Source: Gammaproteobacteria bacterium CG22_combo_CG10-13_8_21_14_all_40_8 (GTDB taxonomy: Bacteria; Pseudomonadota; Gammaproteobacteria; Enterobacterales; GCA-002770795). Taken from it: 10,579 nucleotides of DNA. The notes beneath the pieces are model-generated. The model saw only the letters and a list, made by a program, of their open reading frames with translations, had not been told where the DNA came from and made no database searches. Shown in pieces: positions 1-7,016 of this stretch. Position 1 is the first letter of the stretch. Each line of letters starts with the position of its first letter. The stretch covers positions 329-10,907 of the forward strand of contig PCTP01000257.1 in the NCBI GenBank assembly GCA_002770795.1, in the 5' to 3' direction. Made by a program: the position numbers and the translations under genes.

Positions 1-409
1 AAACACTGTTCGAGCCGCTGTTAGGAAGATGAACACCTAGAGCTGTACCGGTTATCACAATTTTATTATCATCATTAGACACTAAGTTTTCTCGGACAAC
101 ATAAGGGTTGCCTAATTCTAAATAGACATCATTAATGGTATCGTCTTGATATATGTCAGAATCGATAACGATGCGATATGGCCCGCCAACACGTAAGCCG
201 CGAACACTAAATGCCCCTGAGTCATTGGTATCAACTTGACGAGTGATACCCGTTGGAATATGTGTAATAATAATGTGAGTATTGGCTGCTGGAGCTCCAG
301 AGGGTGTATTCACCTGACCGCGAATGGACGATGTGGTTTCATCTGCCATTGCAGGAGCTGCACCAAAAAGAGCCAAGGCAACGGCACTGGCTATTAACTG
401 CTTGTTCAT
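1..409 (-). CDS. TonB-dependent receptor, Oar-like, N-terminal part only
   Basis: The gene starts at ATG 409-407 on the minus strand and runs off the left edge, so only about 136 residues are visible. A Shine-Dalgarno AGGGG (419-415) lies 5 bases upstream. Residues 1-22 form a clear Sec signal peptide with a likely cut after AMA (A22, before DE). Residues about 27-100 look like a carboxypeptidase-regulatory-like beta-sandwich (IRGQV...PSGAPAANT, then DSGAFSVRGLRVGGPY). A following VITGTALG segment resembles the start of a TonB plug domain. This order is typical of Oar-like outer-membrane receptors of marine gammaproteobacteria, which import substrates with TonB energy. The barrel is outside the window, so substrate and completeness are unknown. 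A surface or secreted protein with the same N-terminal domain cannot be excluded. Confidence 0.72.
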   Translation of the reverse strand, partial: MNKQLIASAVALALFGAAPAMADETTSSIRGQVNTPSGAPAANTHIIITHIPTGITRQVDTNDSGAFSVRGLRVGGPYRIVIDSDIYQDDTINDVYLELGNPYVVRENLVSNDDNKIVITGTALGVHLPNSGSNSV

Positions 410-495
410 AATTTCCCCTAGAAATCAAATAAAGTATTAGTATTAAAAATCGAGAGAAGTATGCGAGGTAATTACTACAGAAAGATGACATATTT

Positions 496-525
496 TTGAC
501 AATTCATGCTTGATAAAGTCAATAT
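496..525 (+). promoter_or_regulatory. Candidate sigma-70 promoter for the S1/P1 nuclease gene
   Basis: A perfect -35 hexamer TTGACA lies at 496-501 in the AT-rich 208-base gap between two divergent genes. The best -10 at 18-base spacing is CAATAT (520-525), which matches the consensus at only 3 of 6 positions. The -35 also overlaps a short inverted repeat, TTGAC 496-500 with GTCAA 518-522. The leader would be about 85 bases. I saw no convincing promoter for the minus-strand receptor gene here. Confidence 0.25.
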
Positions 526-617
526 GAAAAATCATTAAAAGCTTCATCATATCGTCATATTTTTATTAAATAATAAGAACGTTTAAGTATCTAATAACTA
601 ACTGTTAAAGGTTTGTC

Positions 618-1400
618 ATGAAACTCATTTCCTATGTTGCGATAATTGTTTTTTTTATCACCCCAAGATCAAGTTATTCTTTTGATAAAATTGGGCATAG
701 AGTTTGTGCAGATATTGCACAGCATTTGCTCAGTGATAAGAGTCAAAAGAAAATAAATGAATTACTAGGCTCTGAAACGATGGCAGAGGCATCTACCTAT
801 GTCGACGAAATGCGTTCAAATCCTGATGAGTTTTGGCAAAAGAAATCGACAGCATTTCATTATGTGACAGTTCCTGATGATACCACCTATCTAAAAGTCG
901 GAGCCCCTAAACAGGGTGATGCGATGACTGCATTGACACATTATTCTACGGTACTACTTGATACTAAAGCACAGCATGATGACCAAGTTCTTGCGCTGAA
1001 GTTTATTATTCATATTATTGCAGATCTACATCAACCACTCCATGTTGGCAATGGAAATGACCGCGGTGGCAATGATGTTAAAATTAAAAACTTTGGTCAT
1101 TTTACTAATCTGCATCATGTTTTGGATACTGAACTCATTGATAGTCAAAAACTCAGTTATACTGAATGGTCGGATTGGTTAAGAAGGAAAATTTCGCAAC
1201 AAGAAATCACACTTTGGAGTCATTCAACTCCATTAGACTGGATTGCAGAAAGCAAAGAAATAAGATTGAAAATCTATCCTAAATCACAAAAAATTGGTTG
1301 GGATTATCAATATCAAAACCTACCTATTATCAAAAAAAGAATGGAACAAGCTGGCGTAAGAATCGCCAGTTATTTGAATGGATTATTTGATAAATCTTAA
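618..1400 (+). CDS. Exported S1/P1-family zinc nuclease
   Basis: This 260-residue protein belongs to the S1/P1 nuclease family, enzymes with three zinc ions that cut single-stranded DNA and RNA and often act as 3'-nucleotidases. Residues 1-21 are a signal peptide (likely cut S21|F22), so it should act in the periplasm or outside. The zinc ligands are visible in order: H27 (GHRV), D63 (STYVDE), H81 (FHYV), H132 and D136 (FIIHIIAD), H142 (QPLH), H166 and D170 (NLHHVLD). The DRGGND motif (148-153) is present. Oddities: the mature first residue, whose backbone ligates zinc in this family, is Phe rather than the usual Trp, and the usual Trp before the last Asp ligand is Leu. Length is normal. AAAGG at 607-611 gives a good ribosome site 6 bases before ATG. 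The next gene follows after 21 bases, so the two are probably cotranscribed. Confidence 0.9.
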   Translation: MKLISYVAIIVFFITPRSSYSFDKIGHRVCADIAQHLLSDKSQKKINELLGSETMAEASTYVDEMRSNPDEFWQKKSTAFHYVTVPDDTTYLKVGAPKQGDAMTALTHYSTVLLDTKAQHDDQVLALKFIIHIIADLHQPLHVGNGNDRGGNDVKIKNFGHFTNLHHVLDTELIDSQKLSYTEWSDWLRRKISQQEITLWSHSTPLDWIAESKEIRLKIYPKSQKIGWDYQYQNLPIIKKRMEQAGVRIASYLNGLFDKS

Positions 1401-1421
1401 TTTAACAAGAGTGATAGACAA

Positions 1422-2300
1422 TTGATTAAAACCACCATCATTATTTTATTGGTATTTGTGTCTCAGTGGACTAATGCAGTCAATTTTGAGTATCAAGACA
1501 TTGATGATCTCAATAAAGTTTTATCCACTTTCATGAGAGATAAGGCTTTGTCTGAAACTCAACCAAGTGAAATCAAAAAACCACTGGTGATCTTTGATAT
1601 TGATGACACATTATTAGCGTCAAAATATTTTGTAGGTAGTGACAAATGGTATAACTGGCAACGTGGCAGAGATATGCAAGATCCAAAAGGCTCCACAATA
1701 CGGATTGCAGAAACAGATAAATTTTTCTGCCTATTTGATTTTTTAGGTACTTTTTTTGATTTAGGTGATAGCCTTTCCACCCAACCAGATGCATCATCTG
1801 TTTTTAATAAGATAAAAAAACAGCCCCTGAATCTTTTGATATTAACTTCACGTTCACCCGATTATCGTGGAGCTACACAACGTGAATTGAAACAAAATGG
1901 ATTCGATATTAATGGTCTTCATTTAATGAAAAATAACTTGGACCTATCGTTTTATTTCTCAGAGGGCAACCGAGTTGCAACAATCACTTACAAAAATGGA
2001 ATCGTTATGACGGCAGGTATGGACAAAGGAAGAGTATTAATGGCTTTGTTGAATAAGTTAGATGTAAGAACACAAGATATTTATTTTGTGGATGATAATT
2101 TGAAAAATATTCACAATATGCAACAAGCTTGGAAACATGAATCTGTACGCATACACAGTTTTCATTATACGCACATAGATAAGTCAATTAGCACCCAAGA
2201 GATAGAACAATCACGTATAGTTCAACTGAAGTTAAAAAACCTATTAACTTCCCTCAACCCTGAAAAAGCCTTGGCTATAGAAAATGGAAAATGCCAATAG
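1422..2300 (+). CDS. Exported HAD-superfamily protein, DUF2608 type, putative phosphatase
   Basis: This 292-residue protein has a signal peptide (residues 1-19, TNA|VNF) followed by a HAD hydrolase core. Motif I is FDIDDT with D59 (nucleophile) and D61. Motif II is LTSR with T142. The motif III lysine is probably K202 in a DKG segment. Motif IV is FVDD with D224/D225. The GSDKWYNWQ stretch after motif I and the overall layout match DUF2608 proteins known from Legionella and Coxiella relatives, whose substrates are mostly undefined. All catalytic acids are kept, so a metal-dependent phosphatase is likely. The start is TTG at 1422, since no ATG or GTG fits in frame before the signal peptide; AAGAG at 1407-1411 is a weak ribosome site. 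Placed 21 bases after the nuclease, it may dephosphorylate the released nucleotides (inference). Confidence 0.8.
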   Translation: MIKTTIIILLVFVSQWTNAVNFEYQDIDDLNKVLSTFMRDKALSETQPSEIKKPLVIFDIDDTLLASKYFVGSDKWYNWQRGRDMQDPKGSTIRIAETDKFFCLFDFLGTFFDLGDSLSTQPDASSVFNKIKKQPLNLLILTSRSPDYRGATQRELKQNGFDINGLHLMKNNLDLSFYFSEGNRVATITYKNGIVMTAGMDKGRVLMALLNKLDVRTQDIYFVDDNLKNIHNMQQAWKHESVRIHSFHYTHIDKSISTQEIEQSRIVQLKLKNLLTSLNPEKALAIENGKCQ

Positions 2301-2324
2301 GTTTAATGTAAGTCCGACAGGCTC

Positions 2325-4652
2325 CTAGAATTGTATTGACCAACTATTTAAAGTTCCGCTATCACCCCAATAGTTGTCAGCTATGATCAATGTCCATAGA
2401 CCGCTAGTGTGGACATTATTGACGAGGCTAATAGGGTAACTGGCAATAATATTGTTATTACTGTCACTACCTTTTTTTGCCTTTAAATCGAAGAAATCAC
2501 CACTAGGCGTAGTTAATCTTAGACTGATATCTCCACGATAAGTATGAGTAATATTCACTGAAACGGTTGCTGTACTTTTGGCAGAACTGAGTAATACATT
2601 TAAATCACTTGTCACCGTTGCATGATCAGGAATGAATTGTGACTGGGTATTTTGATAAAAATCTGGCGCAGAAGGTGGTGCTATCACATTGACTACCTGA
2701 GTTTGCGTTGCACTTTGACCATCTGCACTCTGGATAGTTAATACGGCTGTAAAAGAGCCTGCTGTGAGGTAGCTATGAGAAGCATTAACCCCTGTTGCAG
2801 ATTGGCTGTCACCAAAGTCCCAGTTGTAGCTACTAATAGAGCTTCCTGATGCTGAACTTGCACTACCATTGAATTGGCAGTCAAGATTGTTACAACTCAG
2901 GGTAAATGAGGCCATAGGCGTTGATGGTAGTGGCGAGCCAGATATAAATGATTGACCACTATTTACCGCACCTGGGCTTTGGTTCGATGGCGCTTTCCAA
3001 CTAAAATCACTATATTGAGTGCCTGTCCCTATCAGCTGTAGTGACTGTCCAATAGGTGTTGTGGAGGTTTCTGAAACAGCGACATCAACAGAGCTTAGAC
3101 CAGAAGCAGGGCCGGTTGTGGCAGTGAAACTACCTTCATAGCTGAGAAACAATACCACTGATCCTAAATTGTCGATAAGGGCTATACCATCTGGAGCACC
3201 ATTTTGTAATCCTGCAAAAGCAAAGTTAATCGTGCCAAAACCATTGCTTTGAGCTGGAATAGAACCACTGAGATTGAGGGTTGAATAGGATGCGCCATTA
3301 CTACCATTGTAGGCGATAAGCTGCCATCCACTGAGATCAATTCCGGCGTTTCCAGCTATTTCTATAAACTCTCCTACATCTGAACCATTGTTATCATAAT
3401 GAAATTCATTAATCCATACTTGATTACCACTGGGGGCAGGTACTGCTTGTGTTGTTATAGATAGAGTTGGACTTGGGTTTGATTCATTCGCACTGCTATC
3501 TACTGCCGTCAAATAGTAGTCATAACTCGTGTTGGCATTTACTTGAGCATCAGAATAGTTTGTGGAACCAATGCTTGAAGCAGTGATACGGGTGAAATTA
3601 TTGGCTCCAGACAGGCTTATATACAGATAATAACCCGCTAGATCTGGTTCATTATTGGCCGTCCAACTCAGGTTGACACCTGAACTTGTTGCAGTAGCAG
3701 AAAGACCAACAGGCGTGCTTGGGGGCGTGGTATCACCACCAGTACTTCCACCTAATGCTGAACAATCATTGGCAAAAACACAAATAATATATTCTGGGTG
3801 ATCTACAAAAGGATTGCGGTTTCCTTGAAAACCAAAAACGACATCATTACGATGAAGTTCATTGGCATCGACAGGATCTTCTTGTGCCCATTGCAATAAA
3901 ACAGATTTCAATCCCATGTAGGCAATCGAGATATTCGCACCTGTATTCGATTGAGCAATGAGGTTGATATCATCAGTCAAGCGTAGATCAGGTTCACTAA
4001 ATCCCGTTATGCTATGGTTTCCGCCATCGTAACGTACGGCCATATACATTAAAGCTCGTGCCACATCGCCTCGGCGTCCAGACCAAGTTTCCCATTTACC
4101 TTGTGCAAATGAGCCAGCTGTCCAGTTTGATTCTGTGGAAGTGCCACCTCGATTGTTATTGATTTCCGTGGTTTTTTCGGTACAACCACTCAAACAATTG
4201 TCATAAGGTTTGTTACTGCGACTGGAATTATAGCTACTGTCAGCTGCAAATAGATGGTGTCCATCGGTATAGGGATAATTACTGACACCATCAGTATTGT
4301 TAGGAAATCCATAAGATTTAGGCCAACTGTGTTCCCTGTTATAAAAACTATTACCGCCACCCACTTTGGTATAACTGGCGTTTTTATAAATAGTGAGAAC
4401 ATTGGCTGGATTATTGGGATCTTGATCTGCTGCTTCAATAATATCCCACACATCAGTTGTGGTGGATGTATAAGGATAGCGTTGATGATCTTTGATAATA
4501 TTGTGCAGGCTTGCATGGAGAGTCTCTGGACTAGAGATATTCACAGGTGCATAATAATTCGCTGGTGGAGCAGCATAGATAGCACTGCTGAAAGCCAATA
4601 ATATTGACAGTACAAAGTAGTTCAATTCCCTCAAATTGCTTGAGTAGTTCAT
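2325..4652 (-). CDS. Secreted multidomain endonuclease I (EndA/Vvn family)
   Basis: This 775-residue exported protein has an endonuclease I catalytic domain plus a long beta-rich tail. A signal peptide covers residues 1-27 (AIYA|APP). The nuclease domain (about 40-295) has the NREHSWP motif (105-111; H108 as general base, E107 as metal ligand) and GHHLFAADSSYN with N142 as probable second metal ligand and R145 nearby, as in Vibrio Vvn and E. coli EndA. After a Gly/Ser/Thr linker come a fibronectin III-like domain (about 311-402), a lamin-tail domain (about 410-570, VWINEFHYDN...GEFIEI), a PKD domain (about 580-657, YNWDFGDS) and a C-terminal proprotein-convertase P domain (about 662-775, THTYRGDISLRLTTPSG). 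Bare EndA-type enzymes are only about 230-270 residues. The tail probably binds substrate, surface or biofilm (inference). AGAGG at 4665-4661 precedes ATG by 8 bases. It converges on the DUF2608 gene with 24 bases between and no visible terminator. Confidence 0.9.
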   Translation of the reverse strand: MNYSSNLRELNYFVLSILLAFSSAIYAAPPANYYAPVNISSPETLHASLHNIIKDHQRYPYTSTTTDVWDIIEAADQDPNNPANVLTIYKNASYTKVGGGNSFYNREHSWPKSYGFPNNTDGVSNYPYTDGHHLFAADSSYNSSRSNKPYDNCLSGCTEKTTEINNNRGGTSTESNWTAGSFAQGKWETWSGRRGDVARALMYMAVRYDGGNHSITGFSEPDLRLTDDINLIAQSNTGANISIAYMGLKSVLLQWAQEDPVDANELHRNDVVFGFQGNRNPFVDHPEYIICVFANDCSALGGSTGGDTTPPSTPVGLSATATSSGVNLSWTANNEPDLAGYYLYISLSGANNFTRITASSIGSTNYSDAQVNANTSYDYYLTAVDSSANESNPSPTLSITTQAVPAPSGNQVWINEFHYDNNGSDVGEFIEIAGNAGIDLSGWQLIAYNGSNGASYSTLNLSGSIPAQSNGFGTINFAFAGLQNGAPDGIALIDNLGSVVLFLSYEGSFTATTGPASGLSSVDVAVSETSTTPIGQSLQLIGTGTQYSDFSWKAPSNQSPGAVNSGQSFISGSPLPSTPMASFTLSCNNLDCQFNGSASSASGSSISSYNWDFGDSQSATGVNASHSYLTAGSFTAVLTIQSADGQSATQTQVVNVIAPPSAPDFYQNTQSQFIPDHATVTSDLNVLLSSAKSTATVSVNITHTYRGDISLRLTTPSGDFFDLKAKKGSDSNNNIIASYPISLVNNVHTSGLWTLIIADNYWGDSGTLNSWSIQF

Positions 4653-4701
4653 GGTATAAACCTCTGTTAATGATATGGAAAGAGTTATTTCTCATTGTTA
4701 T

Positions 4702-4734
4702 TGTTGTAATTTCGAAAATGCTTTTTCTACAACA
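4702..4734. repeat. Inverted repeat in the endonuclease/pncC divergent gap
   Basis: TGTTGTA (4702-4708) pairs perfectly with TACAACA (4728-4734). Inside, GAAAA (4714-4718) can pair with TTTTC (4723-4727), giving a bulged hairpin. It lies 50-80 bases upstream of the minus-strand endonuclease start, so it could be an operator or part of that mRNA's leader. There is no T-tract beyond the stem, so it is not a standard terminator. Confidence 0.4.
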
Positions 4735-4766
4735 GCCAAGACAATAAATAGGTAAAGTGAAAAAAT

Positions 4767-4788
4767 GATGAAGGTTAGATGAAGGTTG
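4767..4788. repeat. Tandem direct repeat, 11-base period, upstream of pncC
   Basis: GATGAAGGTT occurs at 4767-4776 and again at 4778-4787, so the copies sit one DNA helical turn apart. Two exact 10-base copies at 11-base phasing could be a binding site for a dimeric regulator between the divergent genes. No known factor is recognised, and chance or slippage is possible. Confidence 0.45.
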
Positions 4789-4867
4789 TGTGACGTGGAG
4801 TGAGATAAGCTGATATCGCCATTTGGAGCAGTTGAATAGAAAAGTACCTAAAACAGGCGGGCAAGAG

Positions 4868-5380
4868 ATGATGAACATCATTCAACAACTAGCGAAAGTT
4901 TTAATTGAACAGCGTTTTAGAATGACAACGGCTGAATCCTGCACTGGCGGGCTGATAGCTGCGCATTTAACCCGTTTAGCTGGAAGCTCTGCTTGGTTTG
5001 ATTCAGCTATTATTACCTATTCAAATCAGGCCAAAATAAGACTACTTGAGGTCTCTGGTGAAACGCTTGCATGCCATGGAGCAGTAAGCCAACAGACTGC
5101 ACAGGAAATGGTGCTGGGAGTTGTATTGTTAAATGAGGTCGAGGTGGGCATTTCTGTGACAGGTATTGCCGGCCCTGATGGCGGATCAAAAGAAAAACCG
5201 GTCGGGACTGTTTGGATTGCGTGGAATATAGCGCCTTGGAATTTACTGAAAACCGAACTGTTTCATTTTGAAGGAAAACGAGATGAGATAAGAAACCAAG
5301 TCGTTATCACTGCATTAGAGGGTTTGTTGACGCTGTTAAAGGATACTAACTCAAGGAAATTTAAAGAAAATTTGATTTAA
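4868..5380 (+). CDS. pncC: Nicotinamide-nucleotide amidase (CinA C-terminal domain)
   Basis: The 170-residue product is a stand-alone CinA C-terminal domain, which hydrolyses nicotinamide mononucleotide to nicotinate mononucleotide and ammonia in the pyridine nucleotide cycle. Visible family motifs are TTAESCTGG (20-28, catalytic Ser24), TYSNQAK (50-56), GAVS (71-74) and VTGIAGPDGGSKEKPVGTV (97-115). The size fits E. coli PncC (about 165 residues); the MoaB-like N-terminal half of full CinA is absent. I chose ATG 4868 because AGGCGGG (4855-4861) lies 6 bases upstream and the protein then begins as the family does. A TTG at 4823 would add 15 residues without a good ribosome site, and ATG 4871 directly follows. 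Position just upstream of recA matches many gammaproteobacteria. Function is inferred from the family. Confidence 0.92.
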   Translation: MMNIIQQLAKVLIEQRFRMTTAESCTGGLIAAHLTRLAGSSAWFDSAIITYSNQAKIRLLEVSGETLACHGAVSQQTAQEMVLGVVLLNEVEVGISVTGIAGPDGGSKEKPVGTVWIAWNIAPWNLLKTELFHFEGKRDEIRNQVVITALEGLLTLLKDTNSRKFKENLI

Positions 5381-5420
5381 ATAAAAATAAATGAAAACAG
5401 TTGTTTCCGGGGCTGTATTT

Positions 5421-5436
5421 CTGTGAAATAATACTA
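5421..5436. promoter_or_regulatory. Degenerate LexA-like site upstream of recA
   Basis: CTGT (5421-5424), 8 AT-rich bases, then ACTA (5433-5436) resembles half of the gammaproteobacterial SOS box CTGT-N8-ACAG, but the right half keeps only two bases. A second CTGT at 5413-5416 has no partner. It lies 37-52 bases before the recA start, where an SOS box would be expected. This is either a decayed site or coincidence. Confidence 0.2.
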
Positions 5437-5449
5437 GTTGAATTACTAC

Positions 5450-5455
5450 TATAAT
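5450..5455 (+). promoter_or_regulatory. Consensus -10 hexamer immediately before recA
   Basis: A perfect TATAAT lies at 5450-5455, but no good -35 is found at 16-18 bases. Transcription would begin at about 5461-5463, within the AGGA ribosome site, which would leave a leader of only about 10 bases. It is therefore doubtful as the main recA promoter. The AT-rich segment 5424-5435 may hold another -10. Confidence 0.25.
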
Positions 5456-5472
5456 TTATGAGGAACCTTAAG

Positions 5473-6504
5473 ATGGATGACAATAAAAAGAAAGCGTTAA
5501 GTGCTGCACTTGGCCAAATAGAACGTCAATTTGGTAAGGGCTCAATCATGAGACTAGGCGATAAAACCTACGCAAGAAATATTGCCGTTTACTCATCTGG
5601 TTCTTTAACCTTAGATATTGCTCTAGGGGTTGGCGGTTTACCTAGAGGACGTGTGGTTGAAATTTACGGGCCAGAGTCATCAGGAAAAACCACCATGACT
5701 TTGCAAGCTATTGCCAGTTGCCAACGAGCTGGAGGAACGGCTGCTTTTGTGGACGCAGAACATGCTCTCGATCCCGTTTATGCTGAGAAATTGGGCGTAA
5801 AGCTAGAAGATTTATTAATTTCACAACCAGATACCGGTGAACAAGCCCTTGAGATAACAGATATGCTGGTGCGTTCAGGTGCTGTCGATATGGTTGTTAT
5901 CGACTCTGTTGCCGCATTAACACCAAAAGCGGAAATTGAAGGGGATATGGGCGATCATCATGTGGGACTTCAAGCAAGACTTATGTCTCAAGCATTACGA
6001 AAAATCACTGGCAATATTAGTCGTTCAAATTGTTTAGTTATTTTTATTAACCAAATTCGTATGAAAATAGGGGTTATGTTTGGTAATCCTGAAACTACCA
6101 CAGGCGGAAATGCATTAAAGTTTTATGCTTCTGTTCGACTGGATATTCGTCGTACTGGATCGGTAAAGGACGGTGAAGAAGTTATCGGTAGTGAAACGCG
6201 CGTGAAAGTGGTTAAAAACAAAGTTGCTGCGCCATTTAAACAAGCTGAGTTCCAAATTCTTTACGGAGAAGGGACTTCAATACAAGGCGAAATTATTGAT
6301 TTAGGCGTACAAGAAGGCTTTATAGAGAAAGCGGGCTCTTGGTACAGTTATCAAGGCACCAAAATCGGCCAAGGGAAGGCAAAGGTTATTGATTTTTTAA
6401 AAGAAAATCCAGATATTTCCCAAACCATCGAACAGCAAATTCGTGATAAATTATTGGCCATTCCTGCAGAGAAAGAAGCTTTAGTGGCTGAGCTTGAAGA
6501 TTAA
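5473..6504 (+). CDS. recA: Recombinase RecA
   Basis: RecA forms ATP-dependent filaments on single-stranded DNA, pairs homologous strands and acts as coprotease for LexA-type repressors. The 343-residue protein is full length. Key elements are Walker A GPESSGKT (66-73, K72), E96 in DAEHALDP, Walker B VVIDS ending at D144, the allosteric Q194 in FINQIRMK, loop L2 with GNPETTTGGNALKF (204-217, including K216 and F217), and a short acidic C-terminus. I use ATG 5473 because AGGA (5461-5464) is 8 bases upstream and the protein then begins MDDNKKKAL like its relatives; ATG 5458 would add MRNLK and overlap the ribosome site. It follows pncC by 92 bases, which may hold its own promoter, and precedes recX by 39 bases. 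Confidence 0.98.
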   Translation: MDDNKKKALSAALGQIERQFGKGSIMRLGDKTYARNIAVYSSGSLTLDIALGVGGLPRGRVVEIYGPESSGKTTMTLQAIASCQRAGGTAAFVDAEHALDPVYAEKLGVKLEDLLISQPDTGEQALEITDMLVRSGAVDMVVIDSVAALTPKAEIEGDMGDHHVGLQARLMSQALRKITGNISRSNCLVIFINQIRMKIGVMFGNPETTTGGNALKFYASVRLDIRRTGSVKDGEEVIGSETRVKVVKNKVAAPFKQAEFQILYGEGTSIQGEIIDLGVQEGFIEKAGSWYSYQGTKIGQGKAKVIDFLKENPDISQTIEQQIRDKLLAIPAEKEALVAELED

Positions 6505-6517
6505 GCGTTTGAAGATG

Positions 6518-6538
6518 AAAAGTTGAACATTGACTTTT
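6518..6538 (+). terminator. Weak hairpin between recA and recX, possible attenuator
   Basis: AAAAGT (6518-6523) pairs with ACTTTT (6533-6538) around a 9-base loop, directly before recX. The stem is short and AT-rich, and the terminal T run is only four bases. In E. coli a terminator in the same place limits read-through into recX, so an analogous but weak element is conceivable. It also sits where a recX ribosome site would be expected. Confidence 0.25.
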
Positions 6539-6543
6539 AACTC

Positions 6544-6978
6544 ATGAATAAGCAAAGTGCTTGGATGTGTGCTCAGGGAATGTTAGCAAGACGCGAACAT
6601 TCCCTGTTTGAGCTTAAACAAAAACTCATCAAAAAAGACTACGATATTGCCGAAATTGACTTGGTATTAGTTCGCTTACAAGAAAAGGGATGGCAAAGCG
6701 ATGAAAAATTTTGCGAAATCTATATTCGCAGCAAAGTAAATAATGGGCAAGGTCCGGTTAAAATCTGCTATGATCTCAAGCAAAAGGGGATCAGCAGCGA
6801 ATTGATTTATCGTTATATAGAAAGCTATGACGATGATTGGTTAAACTTATGCCAAGAACTTTTTCAAAAAAAATTTAAGGGGCAAAAAAGCAAAGAATTA
6901 AAAGTTCTTGCCCAACAAATGCGATTTCTATCCTCTAGAGGTTTCCCCACAAATATTATCCAACGCGTGATAAGATAA
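6544..6978 (+). CDS. recX: Regulatory protein RecX
   Basis: RecX binds RecA filaments and limits their growth and ATPase/coprotease activity. The 144-residue protein consists of three-helix RecX repeats, with typical phrases ARREHSLFELKQKL (15-28), IDLVLVRLQEKGWQSDEKFCE (about 38-58) and the third-repeat helix ending RGFPTNIIQRVIR. It is a little shorter than E. coli RecX (about 166 residues). The assignment rests on these repeats and on position directly after recA. The start ATG 6544 gives the standard N-terminus, but the preceding bases hold no clear Shine-Dalgarno, so translation may be weak or coupled to the upstream mRNA structure, fitting the low RecX:RecA ratio known elsewhere. alaS follows after 38 bases, without a terminator. 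Confidence 0.93.
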   Translation: MNKQSAWMCAQGMLARREHSLFELKQKLIKKDYDIAEIDLVLVRLQEKGWQSDEKFCEIYIRSKVNNGQGPVKICYDLKQKGISSELIYRYIESYDDDWLNLCQELFQKKFKGQKSKELKVLAQQMRFLSSRGFPTNIIQRVIR

Positions 6979-7016
6979 CAACATTCTTCAGAATCAAGAC
7001 ATTAATCGAGTTCACT

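Noticed and set aside
2301..2324. Bidirectional terminator between the convergent DUF2608 and endonuclease genes
   Set aside because: The 24-base gap has no stem with flanking A/T tracts.
4190..4601. Open frames of 108 and 115 codons on both strands within the endonuclease gene
   Set aside because: They lie inside the catalytic domain of the endonuclease I gene, have no ribosome site or recognisable motif and are shadows of the real frame.
4823..4867. TTG start giving pncC 15 extra residues
   Set aside because: No ribosome site precedes it; ATG 4868 has AGGCGGG at good spacing and gives the usual family N-terminus.
5458..5472. ATG 5458 as the recA start
   Set aside because: It lacks a ribosome site and overlaps the AGGA that serves ATG 5473, from which the protein begins as normal RecA does.
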